Source of the DNA: Prorocentrum cordatum
Lineage: Eukaryota > Sar > Dinophyceae > Prorocentrales > Prorocentraceae
Length of the DNA stretch: 64,000 bases
Assembly (NCBI GenBank): GCA_963575745.1
Contig: CAUYUJ010020588.1
Location: 1-64,000, forward strand
Direction of reading: 5' to 3'
Below are positions 52,307-61,897 of this stretch, one piece after another. Position numbers and translations under genes: made by a program. Within the stretch, counting starts at the first letter, position 1. Every line of letters starts with the position of its first letter. The notes beneath the pieces were generated by a model. It saw only the letters and a program-made list of their open reading frames with translations, made no database searches and was not told the DNA's origin.

Positions 52307-53670
52307 CAACTTGTGTTTTTCAATAGCAAACCCAGCGCCAGACAGCACCGGAAACTCGTGCCGAGGACCAGACGCGCGCGTTGGGCGCACAAACCACCCA
52401 GGCGAGGTCACCACCGCCAGTGGCGTCAGAGTAAACTGTGCACTTGGTCCTGGCTGTGGGCTGCAAACAAAATGCGCGCCGTTGCGGCGCGCAGTCTAGA
52501 AAACGCAGCCACCACTGAAGCGCCCGCTCCAGGCGCCCGGTCCAACGCCCAGACTCCCCGGTAGAGTGGCGGAACAGGGGTGCCAAATGCACACGCGCTG
52601 CTCGGCCGAAAACCGCTGAGGTTCCCCAACTGAGTTTGCCGGCCAACTTCTTGGCTTCTGCTGGGGAAATCGCCTGCCGCGCAAGAATGTCCTGAATCTG
52701 GCGCTTTCAACGCGAGAGCTTGTCAGGGCCAACCGACAATCGCACGGCGCAGGCCTCGCGCTCGACCGCGCAGTCAACTCCAAGGATCGGAGCCGCTGCT
52801 GACGCGGAAACGCGCTTGGAAGCGTCGAGCTCCCACCCTAGCAATTCAGATGCCACCTCTGCGGCAACTGCGCTGGCCCCAGCTGGCGTTGCCAAGTGCG
52901 GCGCGCCCTCGAGGGTTGCGTCCAGCCCAAAAAGATCGTCCACGAACCGGAGGAAAACAACATGGAACTGCTTGGCCAAAATTGCCCGGACGGCAGCGCC
53001 AAAGCGTTCCCAATTGTACACAGACGCGACAGCTCCGAAGGGACAAGCGAGAAGCTGCAGGCCCAGTCCGCGGGCCTCCGCCGAACCCCACGTCACCACC
53101 GCAAATTGCAGGTGGGAGCTCGCGAGGGGAAGGGTCTTGAACGCACCCACGAAATCCTCCTTGCGAAGCGCGGCTCCGCCAGCGCCCGCGCGGACAACCT
53201 TGCACGCCACGGCAACGAAATGGTCCAGCGTGTCGTGCTGGATGGCTCTACTGAAACAGCCGCATTCACACGGGATGCCGTGAAATCGTCGACGCAGCGC
53301 GCCTTCCGTGAATCCCCTCTCCAGCCCTCGTCGGCTGGAAACCTGGCTGTGAGCACGCATGTGTCACGCAACGGGCGCCACCTTGCGTGGCCATCGCTGG
53401 CCTCTTCGATGCATTTCTGCTCAAACGCATCGCGAACGGACTGCTCCACAGCCCGAGGCCGCCTCACACGGCGACGCGTGACAGAATTCAAAACTGGCGC
53501 CTGCGCGCGCAAAGAAACCGCATTTTCAGCGGGAGCAGAGAAAGAGATGCATGGCAGAACCCCGCTGCGCGGAATTTCGCCGATCAGAGGGAAACCACTC
53601 TGCAGGTCGCGCACCAGCCGGTCGTCGGGCCAGCTGATCGCCTCGAGCATCTCCGACAGAACAAGCAAAT
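52307..53670 (-). pseudogene. RT and RNase H N-terminal part of E0, between the E1 and E3 insertions
   Basis: The right edge begins KNLLVLSEMLEAISWPD, where E3 cuts the gene in its KKN codons. It continues ARCVDDFTASRVNAAVS, a frameshift near 53250, then RKEDFVGAFKTLPL, FLRFVDDLFGLD, a TGA after DKLSR (52707), AEAKKLAGKLSWG, VYSDATGGGD and WRWVCY, another TGA, then KTQVA at 52307. It rejoins TWELL at 35813. Two stops and a frameshift make it the most decayed RT of the nest, as expected for the outermost, oldest element. It is closest to the E2 RT. Confidence 0.85.
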
Positions 53671-53896
53671 TTTTCATCCGCGCGAAAACGCGTAGCGTTT
53701 TCAGCGCGAGAAAACAACGAGCGGCCGGAGTTGTCTATGTACTCCTCCGCTTCTTTGCTCACTCGCCTTGTCCCAAAGTGGGTGCTCCTGGTGGAGCTGG
53801 TGGTGCCTGGCGGCGCTTCCCGTCGGCGGTGTTGCTTCTCGCGCGCCTGGGGGCCTCGGTGAGGTCGCGGTTGTCCGTCGGTCTCTCTGGGCCGTT

Positions 53897-53897
53897 G

Positions 53898-53971
<74 letters not shown>

Positions 53972-53988
53972 CTGTCTGTCTGTCTGTC
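53897..53988 (+). repeat. (TGTC)n microsatellite in E3
   Basis: About 23 TGTC units with one interruption. The same motif, in the same orientation relative to the element, lies in E1's A1 and A2. Confidence 0.9.
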
Positions 53989-54197
53989 GTCGGCGTCGTC
54001 GTCGTCTTTGCCCTTGGGGGCGGTGGCGCCGCGGTTCCCTTTCGGGGGCTCGGTGGCCGTGTGCTCGCGGCCATGGTGCCCGCGGTGTTGGTCACAGGCG
54101 GCGCGCTCCCTCGGTGGGCCGCTGGGGGCGGTCTTCTTGGTGCCGGCTGCTCGGTGTTCGGTTTTTGCTGGCGCTCCTCGTCGCAGGTTTTGCTGGC

Positions 54198-54345
54198 GAG
54201 ATGGAGAGGAGGCAACCTGACATGGGCAATGCCGATGATTCTCATCTCAGCCATGGGCGAGGCAACCTGACATGGGCAATGCCGAGGACCCCTGTGCACG
54301 GCTTGGGCGAGGCAACCTGGCAAGGGCAATGCCGATGACCCCTGT
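54198..54345 (+). repeat. Three-unit leader repeat of E3
   Basis: GGCAACCTGACATGGGCAAT occurs twice and a GGCAAGGGCAATG variant once, at about 55-base spacing. Homologous to 32478-32602 of N2. Confidence 0.7.
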
Positions 54346-55430
54346 TCGCAGCGGTAGCTGCAAGCAGTCCCTGCCCTTCGGCAAACTGTTCGGCGCTTCG
54401 CCTTTCCCTAGGGTTTGGCTGCTAGCAACCTGGCAGGGCACGCTGCTCCGCATTTTCGGCCACGTGGTGGCTTTTGCCGCGAGGCGGGAAGCGCGCGCCA
54501 TGTGGGCTCGCGGGCGCGTGTGCGTTCGGAGGCGTCCCTGCGCAGTGGGCGCAGTCGCGCCGGCGCACTCAGGCGCAGTTGCGTCTTTGGGTGCGCAAAG
54601 CATCCTACAGGGCTGCCCCAAGGTCACGGTTTCTTGCGCAGGCGCGCCTGTTGTTGCATTGCGGGCGTCGGCCCCCCAGTTAGTGGCAATTCGGCTCAGA
54701 GGCACGGCCGAGTGCACGTGGGTCTGCAATCTGTGCTCGTATTTGCGCTCTGGAACGTCCGCGCGCTCCGTGTTCGGTTCGGCAGTCTCGAGGCTGGGGC
54801 GCTCGGCGTTTGCGGTTAGGGCGCGGATGCGCTCCCTACCCACCCAAACATCCAGTTTTGCATTCTGTGCGGTTTTGGCGCGGTCATGGGCCCGGGTGTC
54901 CAGTTCGCGCTCTGACTCGCGCTGCAGAGCCCAGTTCCCATGCGGGAGCCAAGCGCGCCCAGGGCAGGGCGCCCGAAAGCCCTTCGCAGTGCCTGGTGCG
55001 CGCCGAGCCGCACGCGCGCCTCGGATTGTACTCTGTGCAGTCTTGTGCGCAGGCGCGTCCGTGGGCGCATGGGCGCAAGTTCGCCTTCCTGGGCAGACGT
55101 GCGTCCAGTGTGGCAGTTTTGGCTCTTCTCCGCGGTTTGGCGTCCAACCGTCCAGGTTTGGACGGTGGGCTCTGTTTTGCGCTTGGGGGGCGTTTGCGCG
55201 CCCGGTTCTGCGTCCTGGGCTCCGTGCCCATGGTGGAGCCTGGCACGTCCACCTTCGCAGTCCGACTGCAAATTCGTGCGTCGGGGACGCCTGCGCGCCT
55301 AACAGTCGCATTTTGGGCTTGCAGGCCGCACGGGCCAGAGAGAGGGTCTACGGACACTCTTGGGCACTCCGGGTCGGATGTGTGCAGGCGGCAGAAGCTA
55401 GTCCTTGATGGGGGGGCATTGGCTAACCCC
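54346..55430. other. Unassigned GC-rich DNA, possible decayed satellite
   Basis: Phrases such as ggcgcgctcgg and cgcaaattcg recur without clear periodicity. Open frames on both strands are compositionally biased. No gene. Confidence 0.5.
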
Positions 55431-55739
55431 CCACCTGCACACAACGGGGGCGGGGGTGCTGTGCACTTGTGCGGCGCGCCCGACCTCGACCGACTCCGGG
55501 GGGGCCCGCGTCCCAAACGGCGCGTAATCGGAATATCCATGCTGACGCCCTTTCAACAGGGAACTCAGAATTAAATTCTGGTGTGGCTCGTGAAATTTGG
55601 GCTCCGGCCACTGAAAATTCGATCCACTGCGGACGGATTTGCTTGGAGCAATTTTTCGGGCAACCCGGAAAAATGTCCGACGATGGTCGGCCGAAGTAGC
55701 GTGGGATGAGCGGAAGCCCCCTCGCGTGAGGTTACTTGG
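55431..55739. other. Left flank of E4, with an unassigned palindrome
   Basis: No recognised gene. ATTTTTCGGG (55649-55658) pairs with CCCGGAAAAAT (55662-55672), a hairpin that resembles element junction sites with a different core, so a further cryptic element end is possible. Confidence 0.4.
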
Positions 55740-55850
55740 GAAAATCTTCCTCCATCTCTCCAATGGGTTTGCGCCCTTGTGCGTACACAGGGCAAACACT
55801 AATCGCGCGTCTGGCCGGCGATGTCTTGGGGCGAAAACCACCAGTATCCC
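55740..55850 (-). repeat. E4 repeat B2 (3' end)
   Basis: 111 bases starting GAAAATCTT. They match 56382-56492 with only a few differences. Confidence 0.8.
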
Positions 55851-55890
55851 GGCCAGAGAGCGCAAAAACCCAGAGGGCGGGAGGGCGGGG

Positions 55891-56381
55891 AACAAAGACG
55901 CACCCCACATGCAGCCGCAACTGGAACACTCGGCGGTGCGAGAATGGCGCTCAGCGGCGCCTGACAAAGACAATCTGCGGCTACAATTTGGGCGCCAACC
56001 TTGAACAACAACACAGCAGCAGTGACGGGGGACCCACGAGCTGGCCTTCGAACTTGAACAACACAGAGCACCCAGCACCAGAGGCTCGAGAGGCAAACCC
56101 CCGACCTCCAGCATCGAGCCCCGCCAGCTCCCGCGGAGCCACCAAGTGTGCGAGACGGGGCCACCTGCTCTCTCGGGAGAGCACGACGCGCATAAGGCAG
56201 AGCCGCTGGCCCTCTCAGGAGGGCACCAAGCATATGAAACAAGAGTGCTTGTCCATTATGGCACCTGGGCCCCAGTACGCAAACCAAAGCCCCCAGAGGC
56301 CAAGAGGATAAGAGTGGATGACGATACGCTCCGTCGTCATATTTTCCTGCCTCCCAAATCGCTTCGCGATTTGGAGGCTAA
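55891..56381 (-). repeat. E4 repeat A2
   Basis: Starts aacaaagacgcacccc, matching the window's right end from 63857. Confidence 0.75.
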
Positions 56382-56390
56382 GAAAATCTT
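56339..56390. other. Hairpin at the E4 B1/A2 junction
   Basis: ATATTTTC and GAAAATCTT arms flank an inner GCCTCCCAAATCGC / GCGATTTGGAGGC stem that is perfect except for one extra C. This is the best-formed hairpin in the window. Confidence 0.7.
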
Positions 56391-56492
56391 CCTCCATCTC
56401 TCCAATGGGTTTGCGCCCTTGTGCGTACACAGGGCAAACACTAATCGCACGTCTGGCCGGCGATGTCTTGGGGCGAAAGCCACCAGTATCCC
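56382..56492 (-). repeat. E4 repeat B1
   Basis: First B copy, ending ccaccagtatccc. See 55740-55850. A (TG)n patch lies just beyond, at about 56557-56576. Confidence 0.8.
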
Positions 56493-56644
56493 TGTGCACC
56501 CCAGGACATCCTGGACAGACACATCCTGTGCAAACGTAGAACCCCAATGCACACAGGTGTGTGTGTGTGTGTGTTTGCGCGCGTGTGGGAGTGTTGTATG
56601 CCGCAAGTGCATGTTAAACCTGCTTTTTTTTTTTCCTTCTTCCG

Positions 56645-58141
56645 TCAGTCCTCGCCTGAAGAATCAGAGAACTCTATTAAGAATTCCGCTTCAGCTAGCG
56701 TCCCACGGGCCTTGGCCGAGGCGTACGCGAAGGCGGTGACTCCCCGCCAGCCGCCCGAGTAGAAAAGGGCAGCCGGGCCATTCGCCTGCACGACCTCCGT
56801 GGCCCAACCGCGGCGAAACGCATGAGTGCCCCAGGATCGCGCTTCGGCGAATCCCAGAGCCTGCGCCGCAAGCTTCAAGCAAACCAAGGATTCGTTATAT
56901 GAGATCCCCGAAAAGGGAGTGTTGCTGTCAGCCAATCTCCGCCTCAAGACGCATGTGCCGCATAGCGTCTTCCCTTGCAGTGCGCAAATGCAACGACGAG
57001 ACACTTCGACAGGTTCAGAGCAGCACTTGCGATTTGCGAAAGTAATCCGGATGGCCTCGGTGCCTCCGGCGGTCGCCTCAAGCACAACCCGCGCCCGAGA
57101 TTGACCCAATTGCAGCACCTCTCCGTAACGAAGGCAATAATGCCGTGCCACGACCCATGAATCGCCTATCTCTTCGTGGCCATTTTTGTAGCACCACTGC
57201 GCCAGTTTCCGAGTCTGATCGGCTGTCGCACGGATTTTGAGACGACGAATTGCTCTTCCAGATTTCTCTGCCCCACGTACCACACGTCCTGTGTCAAGCA
57301 GCGCCCCGACAGGGGTCCGCGTCCACCGCAGGATAGTCCTCAAATGGGACAGATACTTGCCGAGAGAAGAAGCACTGCGAAAAAGGACCACGAACGCGTT
57401 CACCTTTGCCTCCGACGGCGGCCAAGGATCGAATCCGTGCAGAGAGCAACTTTGGCCATACAATCGAAGCGCCGAGGCGTAACCCCTAGCACTGGCCTTC
57501 CAGCCGCAGAATTCGATCCACATAGCTTCTCTTTCGAAATCCATTTCTGCAGTGATTCCCGAGCGCCGTGTCACTTCTGCCCGGGGCGTCTGCTCTGGAG
57601 GTGCCAACATCAACGTATCGACAGCCGCCATTGCGACAATCGCGTCGGCCAGTATGTCTGGCGAAGGCAATTGCGCAGACAGTCGTATCATGGTACAAAC
57701 TCCCAGCGCAGCCATTGCCCGTCTCTGCTTCGCAGCATCATGAGCAACACATGTACCTGCAATCTTTGGAACAGCAGCCGGAAGCGGTGCTTTAGCTTGC
57801 ACGGGGCTCCCGGGCTTGGCATTGCAAGTGCCGGTTTGCGCGCAGATGGCTAGAAATTGCTTCACAAATGATACTGGCCAACGCTGAAGAGGAACCCAAA
57901 TCATGCAAGCCTCTTCCGCCGAGATGCCTTTGAAGTCGGAAGGACCCGTGGCGCCTTCGTCGAGCAATTCCCGTTCAAGAATATCGATCTCGGCCGACTC
58001 GCCAGAAACAGCACTGGCGCGGCGCAACAGAGGTGCAAGCCATGATTCCGTACGTGGACGAACATTTCTGCTCCGCTCAGCTGTGCCGCTGAAAGCCGCA
58101 GCCCGGCTAGAATCCAGAAAATTAAGCAAACCGCGATTCAT
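56645..58141 (-). CDS. Tyrosine recombinase of E4, intact
   Basis: It would integrate circular cDNA. ATG 58141 (MNRGLLNFLDSSRAAAF) gives 498 residues. The N-terminal region is variable. A core-binding-like region spans about residues 205-285 (WIEFCGWKASARGYASAL, LGKYLSHLRTILRW). Catalytic residues are Arg 338 in HYCLRYGE, His 440 and Arg 443 in THAFRRG, Trp 465 in GGWRG and Tyr 473 in AFAY. C-I-C-x7-C-G-T-C at 384-397 is a putative zinc site not seen in ordinary YRs. It ends SSGED at TGA 56645-56647. All expected catalytic residues are present, so the enzyme could be active. Confidence 0.88.
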   Translation of the reverse strand: MNRGLLNFLDSSRAAAFSGTAERSRNVRPRTESWLAPLLRRASAVSGESAEIDILERELLDEGATGPSDFKGISAEEACMIWVPLQRWPVSFVKQFLAICAQTGTCNAKPGSPVQAKAPLPAAVPKIAGTCVAHDAAKQRRAMAALGVCTMIRLSAQLPSPDILADAIVAMAAVDTLMLAPPEQTPRAEVTRRSGITAEMDFEREAMWIEFCGWKASARGYASALRLYGQSCSLHGFDPWPPSEAKVNAFVVLFRSASSLGKYLSHLRTILRWTRTPVGALLDTGRVVRGAEKSGRAIRRLKIRATADQTRKLAQWCYKNGHEEIGDSWVVARHYCLRYGEVLQLGQSRARVVLEATAGGTEAIRITFANRKCCSEPVEVSRRCICALQGKTLCGTCVLRRRLADSNTPFSGISYNESLVCLKLAAQALGFAEARSWGTHAFRRGWATEVVQANGPAALFYSGGWRGVTAFAYASAKARGTLAEAEFLIEFSDSSGED

Positions 58142-58161
58142 CGCGGACTGAAAAGAAGCAG

Positions 58162-58179
58162 CTGAGCCGGCGGCTACGG
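58162..58179 (-). promoter_or_regulatory. SL-like sequence before the E4 YR
   Basis: Minus strand CCGTAGCCGCCGGCTCAG keeps the first eight bases and GGCTCA of the SL, with two bases missing in the middle. It lies 20 bases before ATG 58141. Confidence 0.5.
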
Positions 58180-58382
58180 AAACGAAAACACGATGTATTC
58201 CGTGTCAACCGCACGGAGGAAGAACTCAAAAGTTTTCGCTTGAGTATCGCGCTCCTTTGCGCTCTGCACCGACACTGCCGCCGAAACCTGTTCCTCGAAA
58301 CTTTGGCCTGAAGGCGTCTGCCCCGGCCACACCGACAGGTGATGGAGATGATCTCTTTTCCGCTGCGCTCCGCTGCATTCTG

Positions 58383-60493
58383 TCAGTCTCCCTTCCATGG
58401 CACGGCAGCTGGCCACTGCCGCGGGATCTGCCGGAATCCGCGCTCTGCGAGTGCAGCGGCGGACGCTGCAAAAGACTCGCCCCTGGTAGGGCCGTCTGCC
58501 AAATTCAATTTGGACGGCGCGCGCACCGCATGCAGCAGGAGGCCTGCAGCAGCTACAGTGAACCAAAAATCATTGACAACTTCATTGTAATCATCCTGGC
58601 GGCTCGCGCCCCGGACGAGAGTATGAAGCGCGACGTTGCTATCAATGAATAAGATGGTTTCGCAATCCTTGAGCCCGTGCTCAATTAGGACTTGCGCGCT
58701 GCAGATGGCGGCCACAAGCTCCCATAGAGAGATCTGCGTACGGCGCTGCTGAGCCCAGCGCTTCGCCGCCGCAGGCACTGAAGCAGCGGGCCACAAACGC
58801 ATAGTAGGATGGGAAAGTACAAACGCAATCTTCCCATCGCCGACTGCGTCTGTGTAGACGAAACAGCGCTGCACCTCGCGGGGGTGGAGATTCACGACTC
58901 GAGTCGGACAGGAGCCAAGAAAACGTCGCCACCACAAGAGCACGTTCCGCACGCGCCTCGGAATTCTTGCGCTCCTGCTATTGGCTTGCCAGTGCAAAGC
59001 AGCCAGATAAGCTCTGGCCCCGCGGCCGAAAACTACGGAACCGCCCCAGCTGAGCCGACCTGCCAAACGTTTAGCTTCAGCTGGCCGGAGAGAATTGGCT
59101 TCTAAAGCGCAATCTATGCACCGGATCCACTTCTCGAGTTTCTCCCGACCAATCCAAAATGCAATGGCGCCTGGCCAAGCGCGGGCGCAAACTCCGAGCA
59201 CAGTTGCGCTGGATGCACCGTCGACCGATTTCTTTTGGTCCAACTCCCATCCCAGGAGCTTTATCACTTGGCGGGTGCAGTTTGCAGTACCCCTCGGCCC
59301 TGCAAGTTCGTATGAATTCTCTTCTGTACGATCTGCGGCAAACAGGTCGTCGACAAAGCGAGGCGAGGCAATTAAAAATTCCTGCGCTAAGAACGCCTGG
59401 ACAAAACTGCCAAAACGATGCCAAGAATGCACCGAGCTTAAAGCCCCGAAAGGACACGCGAGCAACTGCAGTCCTGAGTTCTCAACTGCTGCGGCTGCCC
59501 ACGAGACTACGGCAAAACGCAAGTGGTCTGCGCGAAGAGGTATACTCTTGAGAGCGCTCTTGAAATCTTCCTTTCGGAAGCGAATCTCAGCGTGCTCGCC
59601 GCGCCCTGCGATTAAAGCAGACGCTAAACTAACCGGCGAATCTAGATTGTCCACTGGGAGAGCTTCCCCGACGGACGTAGCTGCATTCACATCGGAATCG
59701 CTAAAATCATCCACGAGCCGCACCTTTGGGGTCAAATTGCCCTCTGCGTCCTCGCGGAAGCCTTCAAACACAGGAAAACGAGCCGTTATAATGGAAGTAG
59801 CGGGCGACAGTGTTGTCCACCACGCCTTCCGCGTCTCGACTTCCTCGTCGCATTGAAAGCGTGCTAAATCGTAGGCTCTCCTATCTCAGACCGGCGAATG
59901 CGTTCGAGAGTTGCAATATTGCCGGCTCGAGCTCCGTCCAGCAGCATTTCTTCGCTCACGCAGTCGGGCTTATAATCTACCGCGAGCGAAGTGCCACTTC
60001 GCGGAAGCTGGCCGAGAAGTGGGAAACCGTACTTTAAATCCTCTGCCAGCGCTGCGTCAGGCCACTCCATGGCCGACGCAATTTCGGCGAGCAAGCGGAT
60101 ATTCTTATCCGGGCCCAAAACCTCGCGCACATGGTACGGCAGAGTTGCGCGTTCCTGTGCCCAAGCCTGGCTCGTCACACGATCCCGCTCGCGCCAAAAT
60201 TCTAGCTTCTCTGCCCGAAACGCACACAATTGAGCAGCGCTCATTGCCGTGGAGCGCTCCACTGCGCGCGCCAGAAGCGGCGGCAGAGGTACAAAGCCAG
60301 AGACGCGAGGCAAAGACTGGGCCCACTCCAGATGGGTCCAGGGAGTCATAGCTCCCACGCGGGACGCATCGAGCAACAATGCATCCACCGCGTCCTTAAA
60401 AGTGGCGAAAGGCAAAACTGCAGAAGCCGAGCGCTCCCTACTGCTTGACCGGGTACCTAGATCCGAATCACTGTCCGGACCGTCATCGCCACC
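58383..60493 (-). pseudogene. RT-RNase H of E4, one frameshift
   Basis: The frame continues from the gag UGA. The first part (to 59864) has MTPWTHLEWAQSL, FWRERDRV and HVREVLGPDKN, then a frame change between 59870 and 59771. The second part has VRLVDDFSDSDVNAATS, RKEDFKSALKSIPL, ACPFGALSSVHSW, PRFVDDLFAAD and AKRLAGRLSWGGSVVFGRG. RNase H has FVYTDAVGDG, LWELVAAIC, LFIDSNVALHT and NLADGPTR, ending at TGA 58383-58385. Catalytic residues are intact. It is close to the E1 protein, including the CPFGALSSVHSW block that E2 targeted in E1. Confidence 0.82.
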
Positions 60494-60496
60494 TCA
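60494..60496 (-). promoter_or_regulatory. In-frame UGA between gag and RT (E4)
   Basis: The minus strand reads GAT CGC CGC TGA GGT GGC, with the RT frame open after it. First ATG in the RT frame lies near MTPW, about 48 codons on. Confidence 0.55.
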
Positions 60497-61815
60497 GCGG
60501 CGATCCTTCCAGCCGCCCCACTCGGACTTGCTGGAGCGGTGCTCGCCCTTGCCTGTCTTGTCCTTGCCGCCGCCCTTGCCGGTCTGAGCTGGCGTCCTCG
60601 AACGGTGGCGGCTGGGAGAAACGACCTGGCGGTTGTCGGCAGCACCTCCCTTGTGGAACGTCTTGCCGCCCCGAGACTGCCCTGCAACTGTGGACGCGGG
60701 CGCGGCGTGCCCTGCGCCACGGCCACCTCCTTTCTTGCTGGCGCGGGCGAGGGCATCGCCAGCCTTGTCCCTGGCCTCCCGGACCATGTTACTGTCCAAG
60801 TTCGTGAAATACCACTTGGCTGTGGCGTCCTCGCCGTTCTCGAAGGCACGAGCCATCTCTTTCCGCGCCAGCAAATCATATTGATATGCGGTGTTGACGC
60901 CTCCAGACTCCTCGGCCACTTTGGTGACGAGAAAAAGATTTACGCCAGCAGCTCAGTGGGCGTGCAGACTTGGGCGAAGCAAAGTTTCATGCCCCACGAA
61001 TACAAATGACCGATGAAAGTCGCAAATCCGTGGAACGTTGTCTTCTCCTCTGCAGCCCTGGCCTTGCGGACCTCGAAGCTCGCCTTGAGCCGGTATTCCC
61101 AAGAGCCTTCGGTGGGCATCGCCTCGATGACGGGGCTCCGGGGCCAGGCGGACCGATGGAGGACCTGGAGATCATCCCCATCCGTGCTGCCCACGAAGGG
61201 GCGCCCGTTCTCGGCAGCCACCTTGCCGGCAGCTTCCCATTTGATCAACTGATCTTCGTTGGGAAGGGCGTCCTTGGGAAAGAACGCGAGGCCGATCTCC
61301 TGGCCGCGTGTGGCGCGATCGTAGGAGAGGCTCTTCTTGCCCGGCGCTCTGGCCTCGCTCTGGCTCTTCACGAACTCGTTCATAGCCTTGGTGAAGCCCT
61401 CGGCTGCGCTCGAGGCAGTGCCGCCAGCAGCCTCCAGGGAAGGCTTGGTCTCCTTGCAGCACTTGTCGTGGACGCGGAGGGCGTGCACAAGCATCGCGGG
61501 CGTCACTTTCACGGCCTGCCAGCTCGAATGATTGCCCTCTCCTGTGAAAGGCGTGTCATTGACCCTGATGGTCGATTTCAGCAGATCACGGATGACTTCA
61601 TCCGCGTAATCGCCGGGGTAGACGCTGCTCACAGCTTCGCTCATCATGCGGGCCACTGCCGTGTACCAGCGCAGATCGTGTCTGGCCTTCGGCTCTGCCT
61701 CCAGGCTGAGCACGAATTGAACCCACTTCTCGCGCTGCTCTGCAGAAGCGCTGTTGAAAGCACTCCCCGGCATCCCCTCGAGATCAGCCTGGATCTTCTC
61801 ACGAGAGAAAGACAT
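60494..61815 (-). pseudogene. Gag-like protein of E4, one frameshift
   Basis: ATG 61815 (MSFSREKIQADLEG) aligns with the E1 and E2 starts. The frame is intact through ARHDLRWYTAVARMMSE, PFVGSTDGDDLQVLHRSAW and FHGFATFIGHLYSWGMKLC to TELLA at about 60940. Single-base changes then shift the frame. The second part has GGVNTAYQYDLLARKEMA and a basic tail ending SKSEWGGWKDRR at the UGA. No zinc knuckle is seen. It is closest to the E1 Gag. Confidence 0.75.
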
Positions 61816-61897
61816 GCTGACACGTGGCAGACAGAACAACTGTTGAGAGCGGGCTGAGTACAGAAGAAGCAGTGAGCAGAAGAGGATTTCGAAAGCA

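Larger units (their letters stand above)
53671..55430 (+). mobile_element. E3: 5' part of a YR-type element inserted in the RT of E0
   Basis: At 53671 the E0 gene breaks at TTTTTC, and a hairpin follows: TTTTC to GAAAAC (53710-53715) with CGAAAACGC and GCGTTTTC arms inside. This is the A1 start expected for a plus-strand element. A (TGTC)n patch follows at 53897-53988, as in E1's A repeat, then the three-unit leader repeat at 54198-54345. No Gag, RT or YR follows before 55430, so the element is truncated or coding-less. The right end is not identified. Confidence 0.5.

Noticed and set aside
51192-52564. Three overlapping open frames of 304-437 residues
   Set aside because: All come from one 118-base tandem repeat that lacks stops in every plus-strand phase. 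The unit length is not a multiple of three, so peptides differ only by phase.
52707-53260. UGA decoded as an amino acid throughout these genes
   Set aside because: In E0, UGA aligns once with Trp and once with Arg of sister proteins, and E1, E4, A and B genes use TGA or TAG as normal terminators. Reassignment does not fit; E0 is simply decayed.
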